Shown here piece after piece: positions 33,409-42,030 of a stretch of DNA of 43,205 nucleotides. Position 1 is the first letter of the stretch; the number at the start of each line of letters is the position of its first letter. Source of the stretch: Pseudomonas gingeri (GTDB taxonomy: Bacteria; Pseudomonadota; Gammaproteobacteria; Pseudomonadales; Pseudomonadaceae); the NCBI RefSeq assembly GCF_013386165.1, contig NZ_JACAOS010000020.1, forward strand, positions 1-43,205, given 5' to 3'. The notes below the pieces were generated by a model. That model was given only the letters and a program-made list of their open reading frames with translations. It did no database searches and had not been told where the DNA came from. The position numbers and the translations under genes are program-made.

Positions 33409-34857
33409 ATGTCACGCAGAACGAAAATCGTTGCCACCCTCGGCCCCGCCACAAACTCCCCTGAAGCCATCGAACGGCTCGTTCAGGCCGGAGTCGATGT
33501 GGTACGTCTCAATTTCTCGCATGGATCAGCGCAGGAACACATTGCTCGCGCAGCACTGGTCAGGGACATGGCAGCGAAGCATGGTCGGTTCGTAGCTGTC
33601 CTCGCAGATTTGCAGGGCCCAAAAATTCGTATTTCTCGTTTTGCCGACAGCAAGGTCACGCTGGTTAAAGGTGCCGAATTCATACTGGATGCGACGCTTG
33701 GCCGAGACGAAGGTACGGTCGACTGTGTGGGTATCGACTACAAGGCGTTGGTATCCGACAGCAGTCCTGATGACATTCTTCTGCTCGACGATGGTCGAGT
33801 TGAATTGAAAGTGCTCAAAGCTGAACCAACTCGGCTTGTCTGCGAGGTGCTGATTGGCGGGCCATTGTCGAACAACAAAGGCATCAACCGTAAGGGTGGC
33901 GGCCTGTCCGCCTCTGCTCTCACAGAGAAAGACCGAGAGGACATTCTCACCGCTGCCCAGATGCGCGCGGATTATCTGGCGGTGTCGTTCCCACGCAATG
34001 CGGCCGATATGCAACTGGCCCGGCAACTGATGACCGAGGCTGGTGGAGAAGCAGGCTTAATCGCAAAGATCGAGCGTGCTGAAACCGTGCAGGACGTGCA
34101 AGTCCTCGATGCAATCATACTGGCCTCTGAAGGCGTCATGGTTGCCCGGGGAGACCTGGGGGTAGAGATCGGCGATGCAGAACTCGTAGCGGTACAAAAG
34201 CTCATCATCGACCGGGCCCGCACTCTGAATCGAGTGGTGATCACCGCCACCCAGATGATGGAAACAATGATCACCCAGTCAATGCCTACCCGGGCAGAGG
34301 TATTCGACGTTGCGAACGCCGTCCTGGATGGAACCGATGCGGTGATGTTGTCAGCCGAGACAGCTGCCGGCGCCTATCCCATAGAAACGGTTGAAGCGAT
34401 GAACCGCGTGATCCTGGGAGCGGAAAAACATCATCTGGCCCATCGTTCTAAGCATCGCCTGAACGAAACCTTCTCCCGGATTGACGAATCCATCGCCCTT
34501 TCAGCGATGTACGCAGCGAACCATCTGACCGGCGTGAAGGCGATCATCTGCATGACCGAAAGCGGCGATACCCCTCGCCTGATGTCGCGCATTCGCTCAC
34601 ACCTTCCGATTTTCGCGTTCTCCCGCAACATCAGAACTCAGCATCGAGTGGCTCTGTTTCGTGGTGTGTCGACCATTCCTTTCGACAGCAACGACATCGC
34701 CAATGACGAAGTAAATACCCGCGCAGTGAAAGAGCTGGTTGATCGCGGGATCGTTGCGGCAGGCGACCATGTATTGATCACAATGGGTAACTACGCCAAT
34801 GCACTGGGCGGTACCAACACCCTTCGCATCGTGCGTGTGGGTGATGACATCCAATGA
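33409..34857 (+). CDS. pyk: Pyruvate kinase
   Basis: This 482-residue pyruvate kinase catalyses phosphoenolpyruvate + ADP to pyruvate + ATP. It begins MSRRTKIVATLGPATNSPEA and has the active-site segment LIAKIERAE, GVMVARGDLGVEIG and MMETMITQSMPTRAEVFDVANAVLDGTDAVMLS, all standard, plus a complete C-terminal allosteric domain. I start at 33409; the 16 upstream codons of the frame begin with TTG and are not conserved. It is the first gene of a plus-strand operon encoding the lower half of glycolysis in nearly reverse order. A housekeeping pyk should exist elsewhere, so this is probably a dedicated paralogue. Confidence 0.93.
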   Translation: MSRRTKIVATLGPATNSPEAIERLVQAGVDVVRLNFSHGSAQEHIARAALVRDMAAKHGRFVAVLADLQGPKIRISRFADSKVTLVKGAEFILDATLGRDEGTVDCVGIDYKALVSDSSPDDILLLDDGRVELKVLKAEPTRLVCEVLIGGPLSNNKGINRKGGGLSASALTEKDREDILTAAQMRADYLAVSFPRNAADMQLARQLMTEAGGEAGLIAKIERAETVQDVQVLDAIILASEGVMVARGDLGVEIGDAELVAVQKLIIDRARTLNRVVITATQMMETMITQSMPTRAEVFDVANAVLDGTDAVMLSAETAAGAYPIETVEAMNRVILGAEKHHLAHRSKHRLNETFSRIDESIALSAMYAANHLTGVKAIICMTESGDTPRLMSRIRSHLPIFAFSRNIRTQHRVALFRGVSTIPFDSNDIANDEVNTRAVKELVDRGIVAAGDHVLITMGNYANALGGTNTLRIVRVGDDIQ

Positions 34858-35021
34858 GCACCACCGACCTTAAGAAAGCATCAGGTCGGCCCGAGTCGGG
34901 AATGCAAAGTGCTTGGCCACGCGATTTCGACATCCGCGAAAGCCGTGCAGAGCAACGCGAACTCCTGGCCGCAACTGTGCCGACTCACGACCCAATTCAA
35001 CTTCGCAAAGGTAAGAACACG

Positions 35022-36338
35022 ATGACCAGCAACAGCATCATTAACAGCATCTCGGCTCGCGAGATCCTCGACTCCCGAGGTAACCCTACTATCGAAGCTA
35101 CCGTGATCCTTGAAAGCGGCGTTGTTGCCTTTGCAAGTGTTCCTTCTGGAGCGTCGACCGGTACTCGTGAAGCCCTTGAGCTACGAGACGGCGAAAGTCG
35201 CTATAAGGGCAAGGGTGTCGAGAAAGCCGTTGCTAATGTCATCGGGCCGATCCAGCAACGCCTGAAAGGTATGAACGCGCTTGATCAGCAGGCCATCGAT
35301 AACGCGATGATTGCTCTGGACGGCACCGAGGACAAGTCGCTACTCGGTGCGAACGCAATCCTGGCCGTTTCGCTGGCAGTGGCTAAGGCCAGTGCAGCCG
35401 ACTTGAAGGTTCCTCTCTACGCTCGCCTGGCGCAGATCTACGGTAAACCGTTCAGCTACAGCATGCCGGTACCGATGATGAACATCATCAACGGCGGAGA
35501 GCATGCTGATAACAATATCGATATCCAGGAGTTCATGATTCAGCCTGTGGGAGCCAAGACCTTCAAGGAAGCACTGCGCGTCGGTGCCGAAATTTTCCAC
35601 ACTTTGAAGAAGGTGCTGTCGGATCGAGGCCTGAGCACAGCAGTCGGCGATGAGGGCGGCTTTGCCCCTTCGCTGAGTTCGAATGAAGAGGCTCTTGTCA
35701 TCATCCTGGAGGCTGTTGAGAAAGCCGGCTACGTAATCGGCCAAGACGTCACGCTAGCCTTGGACTGCGCTGCGTCCGAGTTCTACAAGGATGGTCGCTA
35801 CGTGCTCGCAGGTGAGGGGCAATCGTTCGACTCGCTGGGCTTCGTCGACTACCTAGCCAACCTCTGCGACAAATACCCAATTGCCTCGATCGAGGATGGC
35901 ATGGATGAGAGCGACTGGGCGGGATGGGCGGCCCTCACTGAGCGTCTGGGGCACCGTGTCCAACTGGTGGGAGACGATCTGTTTGTCACCAACACCAAGA
36001 TCCTAAAGCGAGGCATTGCAGAAGGTATCGGCAATGCCATCCTAATCAAGTTCAACCAGATCGGCACGCTCACCGAGACGTTCGATGCCATCCAGATGGC
36101 TCAGGATGCAGGCTATAACGCCGTCATTTCGCACCGCTCCGGTGAAACAGAAGACACCACCATTGCAGATCTTGCAGTGGCAACGCGTGCAGGCCAGATC
36201 AAGACCGGCTCGCTGTGCCGCTCTGACCGTGTTGGCAAGTACAACCAACTCTTGCGGATCGAAGAGGTTGAAACGACCGACGTTGCGTACGACACCGCTC
36301 CCCTGCTGGCGAAACTCCAAAACGGGGGCCGGTCATGA
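35022..36338 (+). CDS. eno: Enolase
   Basis: This 438-residue enolase catalyses 2-phosphoglycerate to phosphoenolpyruvate. Motifs are complete: AREILDSRGNPTIEA at 13-27, GASTGTREALELRD, NGGEHADNNIDIQEF, the Mg2+ ligands in LALDCAASEF, SIEDGMDE and LVGDDLFVTN, and ILIKFNQIGTLTET, then SHRSGETEDTTIADLAV. The frame is open back to 34854, where an ATG overlaps the pyk stop (ATGA), giving a possible 56-residue N-terminal extension unlike any enolase. I prefer 35022, which has AAAGG upstream and gives a near-normal length. Its stop overlaps the tpiA start by 4 bp. Confidence 0.93.
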   Translation: MTSNSIINSISAREILDSRGNPTIEATVILESGVVAFASVPSGASTGTREALELRDGESRYKGKGVEKAVANVIGPIQQRLKGMNALDQQAIDNAMIALDGTEDKSLLGANAILAVSLAVAKASAADLKVPLYARLAQIYGKPFSYSMPVPMMNIINGGEHADNNIDIQEFMIQPVGAKTFKEALRVGAEIFHTLKKVLSDRGLSTAVGDEGGFAPSLSSNEEALVIILEAVEKAGYVIGQDVTLALDCAASEFYKDGRYVLAGEGQSFDSLGFVDYLANLCDKYPIASIEDGMDESDWAGWAALTERLGHRVQLVGDDLFVTNTKILKRGIAEGIGNAILIKFNQIGTLTETFDAIQMAQDAGYNAVISHRSGETEDTTIADLAVATRAGQIKTGSLCRSDRVGKYNQLLRIEEVETTDVAYDTAPLLAKLQNGGRS

Positions 36339-37093
36339 GAAAAAAGATCGTCATCGGCAACTGGAAGATGAATGGAGGGCGAGCGAGCAATGCTCAGTTG
36401 CTCGACTGCCTGCTGCGCGCATCGAAAGATTCGGACGCAGTCGACATCGCAGTTTGTCCGCCAACGCCTTACCTGTCGGGCATTGCTCAACACCTTTTCG
36501 GCAGCAGGGTGACGTTGGGCGCTCAGGATCTGAACGAGTACAGCTCTGGTGCCTATACCGGCGAAGTCAGCGGATCAATGCTGGTAGAGGTTGGCTGCCA
36601 ATGGGTACTGGTGGGCCACTCCGAGCGTCGAACCCTTTTTGGGGAGACCGACGATCGAGTAGCCAGAAAATTTGAAGCTGCGCTCAAGGCAGGGCTTACC
36701 CCCGTCCTATGCATCGGAGAAACCCTGGAGGAGCGGCGCCAAAACCGGACTTATCAAGTTGTCACTTCCCAACTGCAAGCGGTCATCGCATGCGTGGGTA
36801 TCAAGGGTTTGAAGGGTGCAGTCATCGCCTACGAACCAGTTTGGGCAATTGGTACCGGTGAAACCGCAACCCCTGCCCAAGCGCAAGAAATCCACGAAGT
36901 CATTCGCAACTACCTCCATGGCATCCAGCCCTCGGCAGCACAAGAACAGCGGATCGTATACGGCGGAAGTGTCAAGGCCGAAAACGCCATGGCCCTTTTC
37001 AGCCAGCCTGACATCGATGGCGGATTGATTGGAGGCGCATCGCTGGACGCGGACGCCTTCCTCTCCATCTGCGCAAGTGCAGGCGCCGCGTGA
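36335..37093 (+). CDS. tpiA: Triosephosphate isomerase
   Basis: This 252-residue enzyme interconverts dihydroxyacetone phosphate and glyceraldehyde 3-phosphate. The catalytic residues are Lys11 (GNWKMNGG), His95 (VGHSERR) and Glu167 (AYEPVWAIGTG), with phosphate-binding YGGSVK and GGASLDADAF near the C-terminus. Its ATG overlaps the eno stop (ATGA). Its presence implies that the cluster produces dihydroxyacetone phosphate, as expected from a GlpA-like dehydrogenase. Confidence 0.95.
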   Translation: MRKKIVIGNWKMNGGRASNAQLLDCLLRASKDSDAVDIAVCPPTPYLSGIAQHLFGSRVTLGAQDLNEYSSGAYTGEVSGSMLVEVGCQWVLVGHSERRTLFGETDDRVARKFEAALKAGLTPVLCIGETLEERRQNRTYQVVTSQLQAVIACVGIKGLKGAVIAYEPVWAIGTGETATPAQAQEIHEVIRNYLHGIQPSAAQEQRIVYGGSVKAENAMALFSQPDIDGGLIGGASLDADAFLSICASAGAA

Positions 37094-37164
37094 TGGCGAG
37101 GCTACGCCCTACCTGATGAACACGCCATCAAGGCGTATTGAAAATCCTAATTCCTAGAGTATCT

Positions 37165-38790
37165 ATGATGACCCCTGATGAAATGAAAAGCCTCTTTCCC
37201 GAGGTTGGTAGCATCCCCCCAGAGTACAGTGCTCCTGAGCCAATGCAGCAGCGCGAGTACCTGGTAGGTGGCGGGCTTATAATCTGGGATGGCCCTTTAG
37301 CAGAAGTCCGTAGTCCGGTGCTTGTTAAGGTATCAGGCACCGAAGAGCAGGTGGTATTGGGCAGCACGCCATTACTGGATGCAGAAACTGCTCTCCAAGC
37401 ACTGGATGCAGCCGTGCTCGCTTACAATAACGGGCGTGGTGAATGGCCTACGATGCGGGTTGCCGAGCGAATTCAGCACGTCGAAGCGTTCCTGTCCCGT
37501 ATGCGCGAGCAGCGCACCCTGGTGGTCAACCTGCTGATGTGGGAGATCGGCAAAAATCTGAAGGATTCCGAGAAGGAATTTGATCGCACCTGTGATTACA
37601 TCGTCGACACGATCAACGCGCTGAAAGAGCTCGACCGCCGCTCCAGCCGTTTCGAGCTTGAGCAGGAAACTCTGGGGCATATTCGCCGCGTCCCACTAGG
37701 CGTCACCCTCTGCATGGGGCCGTACAACTACCCGCTCAACGAGACTTTCACCACCCTGATCCCTGCGTTGATCATGGGCAACACCGTGGTGTTCAAACCC
37801 GCAAAATTCGGCGTGCTACTCATCCGCCCGTTGCTCGAAGCGTTCCGAGATAGTTTCCCCGCTGGCGTAATCAACGTTATCTACGGCAGTGGCCGCGAAA
37901 CCGTGGGCGCCCTGATGGCATCAGGCAAAGTGGATATCTTCGCCTTCATCGGTACCAACAAGGGTGCGAGCGATCTCAAGAAACTGCATCCACGCCCTCA
38001 CCGCCTGCGCGCAGTTTTGGGCTTAGACGCCAAAAACCCTGGCATCATCCTTCCAGACGTCGACCTCGATAACGCGGTTTCAGAGGCAGTTTCCGGCGCA
38101 CTCTCATTCAATGGTCAGCGCTGCACCGCCCTGAAAATCCTGTTCGTTCATGAAGACGTTGCTGACGCCTTCGTGGACAAACTTAGCGCCAAAATTTCTG
38201 CGCTCAAGGCAGGTATGCCCTGGGAGTCCGGCGTTTCACTGACGCCGTTGCCAGAGCCTGGGAAAACTCAGTTCTTGAATACCCTGGTGGCTGACGCAGA
38301 GGCAAAAGGTGCACAAGTAGTGAACGAAGGGGGTGGCCAATCCCACGAAACCTTCTTCTTCCCGGCTGTGTTGTACCCAGTTTCGTCGCAAATGCGCGTG
38401 TACCACGAAGAGCAATTCGGCCCAGTTGTGCCCGTCGTCCCATACCGAGATATCGAGACGGTGATCGACTACGTGCTGGAGTCGGACTTCGGCCAGCAGC
38501 TCAGCATCTTCGGAACCAACTCCAAAGAAGTTGCGCGCCTGATCGATACCTTCGCCAACCAAGTGGGCCGTATCAATATCAATGCACAGTGCCAACGCGG
38601 CCCGGATGCCTTTCCATTCAATGGCCGCAAAAACTCGGCCGAAGGGACGCTCTCTGTACACGACGCACTGCGTGTGTTCTCCATCCGTACCCTAGTTGCT
38701 ACCAAGTTCCAAGACAGCAACAAAGCGTTAATCAGCGATATCATTCGCAATCGCGAATCGTCGTTCTTGACCACCGACTACATTTTCTAA
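37165..38790 (+). CDS. GapN-like NADP-dependent glyceraldehyde-3-phosphate dehydrogenase (non-phosphorylating)
   Basis: This aldehyde dehydrogenase superfamily protein of about 541 residues resembles pseudomonad NADP-dependent GAPN proteins. It would oxidise glyceraldehyde 3-phosphate directly to 3-phosphoglycerate, bypassing GAPDH and PGK. The nucleophile Cys320 is in FNGQRCTALKIL, and EEQFGPVVPV lies downstream. The residue exactly 34 before that Cys, normally the general-base Glu of an LELGGK-type motif, is Gly286 (LGLDAKNP), with Asp288 close by. The chemistry may therefore differ. The ATG at 37165 or 37168 is chosen over an upstream TTG. It lies 71 bp after tpiA and 7 bp before gpmI, consistent with one operon. 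Confidence 0.8.
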   Translation: MMTPDEMKSLFPEVGSIPPEYSAPEPMQQREYLVGGGLIIWDGPLAEVRSPVLVKVSGTEEQVVLGSTPLLDAETALQALDAAVLAYNNGRGEWPTMRVAERIQHVEAFLSRMREQRTLVVNLLMWEIGKNLKDSEKEFDRTCDYIVDTINALKELDRRSSRFELEQETLGHIRRVPLGVTLCMGPYNYPLNETFTTLIPALIMGNTVVFKPAKFGVLLIRPLLEAFRDSFPAGVINVIYGSGRETVGALMASGKVDIFAFIGTNKGASDLKKLHPRPHRLRAVLGLDAKNPGIILPDVDLDNAVSEAVSGALSFNGQRCTALKILFVHEDVADAFVDKLSAKISALKAGMPWESGVSLTPLPEPGKTQFLNTLVADAEAKGAQVVNEGGGQSHETFFFPAVLYPVSSQMRVYHEEQFGPVVPVVPYRDIETVIDYVLESDFGQQLSIFGTNSKEVARLIDTFANQVGRININAQCQRGPDAFPFNGRKNSAEGTLSVHDALRVFSIRTLVATKFQDSNKALISDIIRNRESSFLTTDYIF

Positions 38791-38797
38791 AGGCGAG

Positions 38798-40327
38798 ATG
38801 ATGACCGCGAAAACACTCATCATTCTGGACGGCGTTGGCCTGCGGGAGTCCACAGACGCCAATGCGTTCGCTGCTGCGAAAACCCCTACCATCGACAGGC
38901 TCTTGAAGGAGTATCCCAGCAGCCAGATCGAGACCTCTGGCATAGCCGTGGGACTGCCTGATGGACAGATGGGAAACTCCGAGGTGGGGCACATGAACCT
39001 CGGTGCCGGTAGGATCGTCTACCAGAGCTTCACACGGATCAATAAGGCAATTGACGACGGAGAGTTCGCAGGTAATCCATCTCTCAATCACCTGATCGAC
39101 GCCACGTCGCAACGTGGCGGTGCGCTGCTCATCATGGGGCTTGTCTCCTCGGGCGGAGTGCACAGCCACATCGACCAGATCATAGCGCTGACAGATGTCT
39201 TGTCGATGAAGACCAGTTGTCCAGTGTACATCCACGCATTCCTTGATGGTCGAGATACGCCTCCCAAGTCCGCGTTTAGCTTCATCAGCACGTTAGAAGC
39301 GCACATTCACGTAATGCGGAATGTACGGATCGCGTCCGTGATCGGACGCTATTTTGCGCTGGATCGAGACAACCGCTGGGATCGAGTGGAGGCTGCCTAC
39401 AATTTGATCGCCGACGGCCAAGCCGAATACCAATTCAACACCGCTACCACAGCGTTGATGGCTGCTTATGATCGTGGTGAAACGGACGAGTTCGTGAAGG
39501 CTAGCTCGATTGGGGATACAGTAGGGATTGCTCCGGAAGACAGCATTATTTTCATGAACTTCCGCCCTGACCGTGCTCGGCAAATCACCAGTGCCTTGAC
39601 CAACAATGACTTCGATAAGTTTGCTCGTAAGCAAGTAATCCCTGCTGAGCAATTGCTAACGTTGACTCGTTACTCCGACGACATACCTTGTCCAGTGATG
39701 TTTGAACCGCAGCCGCTGACCAATAGCTTGGGGGAAGTATTGGCCACGCAGGGACGTCGCCAGTTGCGGATCGCCGAAACCGAAAAGTACGCCCATGTGA
39801 CGTTCTTCTTCAACGGCGGGCGCGAGGCGCCATTTGAGGGAGAGGAGCGCATCCTGATTCCGTCGCCCCCTGTTGCTTCCTACGATCTCCAACCTGAGAT
39901 GAGCGCGATTGAGCTGACCGACAGGCTTGTCGATGCCATTGATAACGGATCCTTCGACCTCATCGTCTGCAATTATGCAAACGGCGACATGGTTGGTCAT
40001 ACGGGAAATTTCGATGCTGCTGTCAAAGCTGTCGAAACGCTGGATAGCTGCTTGGAACGCGTCGTCTACGCGACGCTAAAGAACGGTGGTGAATGTCTGA
40101 TCACGGCAGACCATGGCAACGTTGAACAGATGCTTGACGTGCAGTCAGGTCAGGCCCATACAGCACACACGGTCAATCCTGTGCCGCTGATCTGGGTAAG
40201 CAACAACATCGAGGGCATCCGCGTTGATAACGGCCGGCTCTGTGACCTGGCGCCGACCTTGCTCGAAATGCTCGGAATCAAGGTGCCCAGTGAAATGAGT
40301 GGCCGTAGCCTTCTGGTTCACATCTGA
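38798..40327 (+). CDS. gpmI: 2,3-bisphosphoglycerate-independent phosphoglycerate mutase
   Basis: This 509-residue cofactor-independent phosphoglycerate mutase interconverts 3- and 2-phosphoglycerate using Mn2+. It has metal-binding Asp11 (LIILDGVG), the phosphoserine nucleophile Ser61 (MGNSEVGHMNLGAGR), HAFLDGRDTPP, NFRPDRARQI, and the second metal site around CNYANGDMVGHTGNF and ITADHGNVEQM. The usual LDGFG reads LDGVG. An AAGGCGAG ribosome binding site precedes two adjacent ATG codons. It completes the set GapN, GpmI, Eno, Pyk from triose phosphate to pyruvate and is followed by a terminator. Confidence 0.95.
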   Translation: MMTAKTLIILDGVGLRESTDANAFAAAKTPTIDRLLKEYPSSQIETSGIAVGLPDGQMGNSEVGHMNLGAGRIVYQSFTRINKAIDDGEFAGNPSLNHLIDATSQRGGALLIMGLVSSGGVHSHIDQIIALTDVLSMKTSCPVYIHAFLDGRDTPPKSAFSFISTLEAHIHVMRNVRIASVIGRYFALDRDNRWDRVEAAYNLIADGQAEYQFNTATTALMAAYDRGETDEFVKASSIGDTVGIAPEDSIIFMNFRPDRARQITSALTNNDFDKFARKQVIPAEQLLTLTRYSDDIPCPVMFEPQPLTNSLGEVLATQGRRQLRIAETEKYAHVTFFFNGGREAPFEGEERILIPSPPVASYDLQPEMSAIELTDRLVDAIDNGSFDLIVCNYANGDMVGHTGNFDAAVKAVETLDSCLERVVYATLKNGGECLITADHGNVEQMLDVQSGQAHTAHTVNPVPLIWVSNNIEGIRVDNGRLCDLAPTLLEMLGIKVPSEMSGRSLLVHI

Positions 40328-40347
40328 CAGTACCGACGTCGCCAGTG

Positions 40348-40385
40348 CCGCATGTATTTGGGAAATCTCAAGTACATGCGGTTTT
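40348..40385 (+). terminator. Intrinsic terminator of the glycolytic operon
   Basis: The stem CCGCATGTA (40348-40356) pairs with TACATGCGG (40373-40381) and is followed by TTTT. It begins 20 bp after the gpmI stop and also separates the island from the leftward DUF2780 gene. Confidence 0.85.
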
Positions 40386-40420
40386 GCTGCTTACTTCAGG
40401 AAGTCTCGAGCGTAGTTGAA

Positions 40421-40984
40421 TCAGCCCCCGACGCCCCAGATCCCGCCCAGGCTATTAAGCAGCGTACCGCCAACACCCTGGTGACCGAGGTATTGCAGAA
40501 GAATCGGCGCAAACTGGCCGATCATTCCGCCTTCCATACCCAGCGCGCTGAAGGCGCTGTTCAGGTCATAGGTGTTCTTCACGTTGTCCAGGTTGCCCAA
40601 GGTGCTGTCCAGTGTTGACGATTGGTCAAACGAACTGCCGAGCAGCCCTCCCAGCGCACCCAGTCCGCCGTTACCCGACAACATACCCAGTCCTGGCACC
40701 TCCTTGGTCAGCTGTGAGTAATCGGTCGAGCTCAATTGATTCTTCGCCAATCCCAGCATCGCGCTCGTACCGCCGATTGCCTGCTCCGGGGTCACGTCCA
40801 GCGAACTCAATGCAGTCAGCAAGCCTGCTGTTTGCGAGGCAGGTGCTCCGGCTGCCGCCTTGTCGCCGCCCTGCATGCCGGACACCGCTGCGGCCATGTC
40901 GTCCAAGCTGAAATCGGCGGCAAAGACCGGGCCGGTCGCAAGGGTCATAAGCGAAGCCAAAGCAAAGCCGCGTGAAATTTTCAT
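40421..40984 (-). CDS. DUF2780 family secreted protein
   Basis: This 187-residue protein has a Sec signal peptide (MKISRGFALASLMTLATGPV, cleavage after VFA-A near 22). The mature part is rich in Gly, Ala, Leu and Ser and matches the DUF2780 (VcgC/VcgE-like) pattern: GLLTALSSLDVTPEQAIGGTSAMLGLAKNQLSS and VPGLGMLSG. Function is unknown. I start at 40984, where AGGAG lies upstream, not at the Met 12 codons earlier. It is probably native chromosomal DNA bordering the island. Confidence 0.8.
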   Translation of the reverse strand: MKISRGFALASLMTLATGPVFAADFSLDDMAAAVSGMQGGDKAAAGAPASQTAGLLTALSSLDVTPEQAIGGTSAMLGLAKNQLSSTDYSQLTKEVPGLGMLSGNGGLGALGGLLGSSFDQSSTLDSTLGNLDNVKNTYDLNSAFSALGMEGGMIGQFAPILLQYLGHQGVGGTLLNSLGGIWGVGG

Positions 40985-41203
40985 CAAAACGGACTCCTGA
41001 ACCCCGAAAGCCACCTGCAATCAGGTGGTGAAAAGCAGCAGTTCGACTGGTCGTGACACTTATTGTTCCCTGCCATTGCATTAATCAACAGATTTGCTGT
41101 GCGCGAGCTGGACGCGGGAAGCATCTCGAGCATCTGCCCGTGAACATTGGCTTTTTCGGTGAACATTTGGTTGTATGTCAAAAGCCTCTACTCAAGGATG
41201 ACC

Positions 41204-41622
41204 ATGGCCACTCACTCCTCTAATCACACACAGAAACACTTGGCAGTGCTGATCGACGCCGACAATGCCCCCGCAGCAATTGTGGAAGGTCTCTTCGAAG
41301 AGATAGCCAAATACGGTGTCGCGAGCGTGAAACGTATTTACGGCGACTGGACAGGGCCTCAGTTGGGTGGTTGGAAGAAAGTCCTCTTCGATCACTCCAT
41401 TCAGCCCATCCAGCAGTTCGCCTATACCAAGGGGAAAAATGCGACTGACAGCTCCTTGATCATCGATGCCATGGACTTGTTGTACACCCGGCGCTTCGAT
41501 GGGTTTTGTCTGGTCTCAAGCGACAGTGACTTCACCCGCCTCGCCTCCCGACTACGTGAGGAAGGACTGACCGTCTATGGGTTTGGCGAGGAGAAGACTC
41601 CGAGACCTTTCGTAGCCGCATG
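41204..41622 (+). pseudogene. NYN-domain (LabA/OST-HTH type) protein, 3' end lost to IS3 insertion
   Basis: About 139 codons remain of a NYN (PIN-like) putative RNase domain: LAVLIDADNAPAAIVEG (Asp residues near the start), IYGDWTGPQL, KNATDSSLIIDAMDLLYT and FCLVSSDSDFTRLASRLREEG, the acidic residues expected for metal binding. The match stops at PRPFVAAC, where the IS3 left end begins; intact homologues continue with a linker and an OST-HTH domain. AAGGA precedes the ATG at 41204. The missing 3' part is not found on the far side of the element, so the gene is probably inactivated with a deletion. Confidence 0.75.
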
Positions 41623-41686
41623 TGTAGTGGTCTAATGAAACCGGACACCCATTTAGGCGAGAATGCTCGTCAGAACGAGGTGTCAG

Positions 41687-41995
41687 ATGACCAAGCAACG
41701 CCGTACCTTTTCCGCTGAATTCAAGCGCGAGGCTGCCGACCTCGTACTCAAGCAAAACTACAGCTTCATCGAGGCCAGCCGTTCGCTCGGTATTGGCGAA
41801 TCAGCGCTGCGCCGCTGGGTCGACCAGCTTCAGAAGGAGCGCACCGGCATCACCCCGCAAAGCAAAGCGTTGACTCCAGAGCAGCAAAAAATCCAGGAGT
41901 TGGAAGCTCGAATCGCTCGCCTCGAACGCGAGAAATTGATACTAAAAAAGGCTACCGCGCTCTTGATGTCGGAAGATCTCGAGCGTACGCGCTGA
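41687..41995 (+). CDS. IS3 OrfA (helix-turn-helix transposase subunit)
   Basis: This 102-residue protein starts MTKQRRTFSAEFKREAADLV, with a HTH (SFIEASRSLGIGESALRRWV) followed by a leucine-zipper-like coiled coil (QKIQELEARIARLEREKLILKKATALL). A run AAAAAAG at 41944-41950 is the likely -1 frameshift site producing OrfAB; orfB is in the -1 frame. GAGG lies before the ATG. Confidence 0.88.
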   Translation: MTKQRRTFSAEFKREAADLVLKQNYSFIEASRSLGIGESALRRWVDQLQKERTGITPQSKALTPEQQKIQELEARIARLEREKLILKKATALLMSEDLERTR

Positions 41996-42030
41996 TCAAT
42001 CAGTTAAGCGTCCATGAGCCAGTTGATTGC

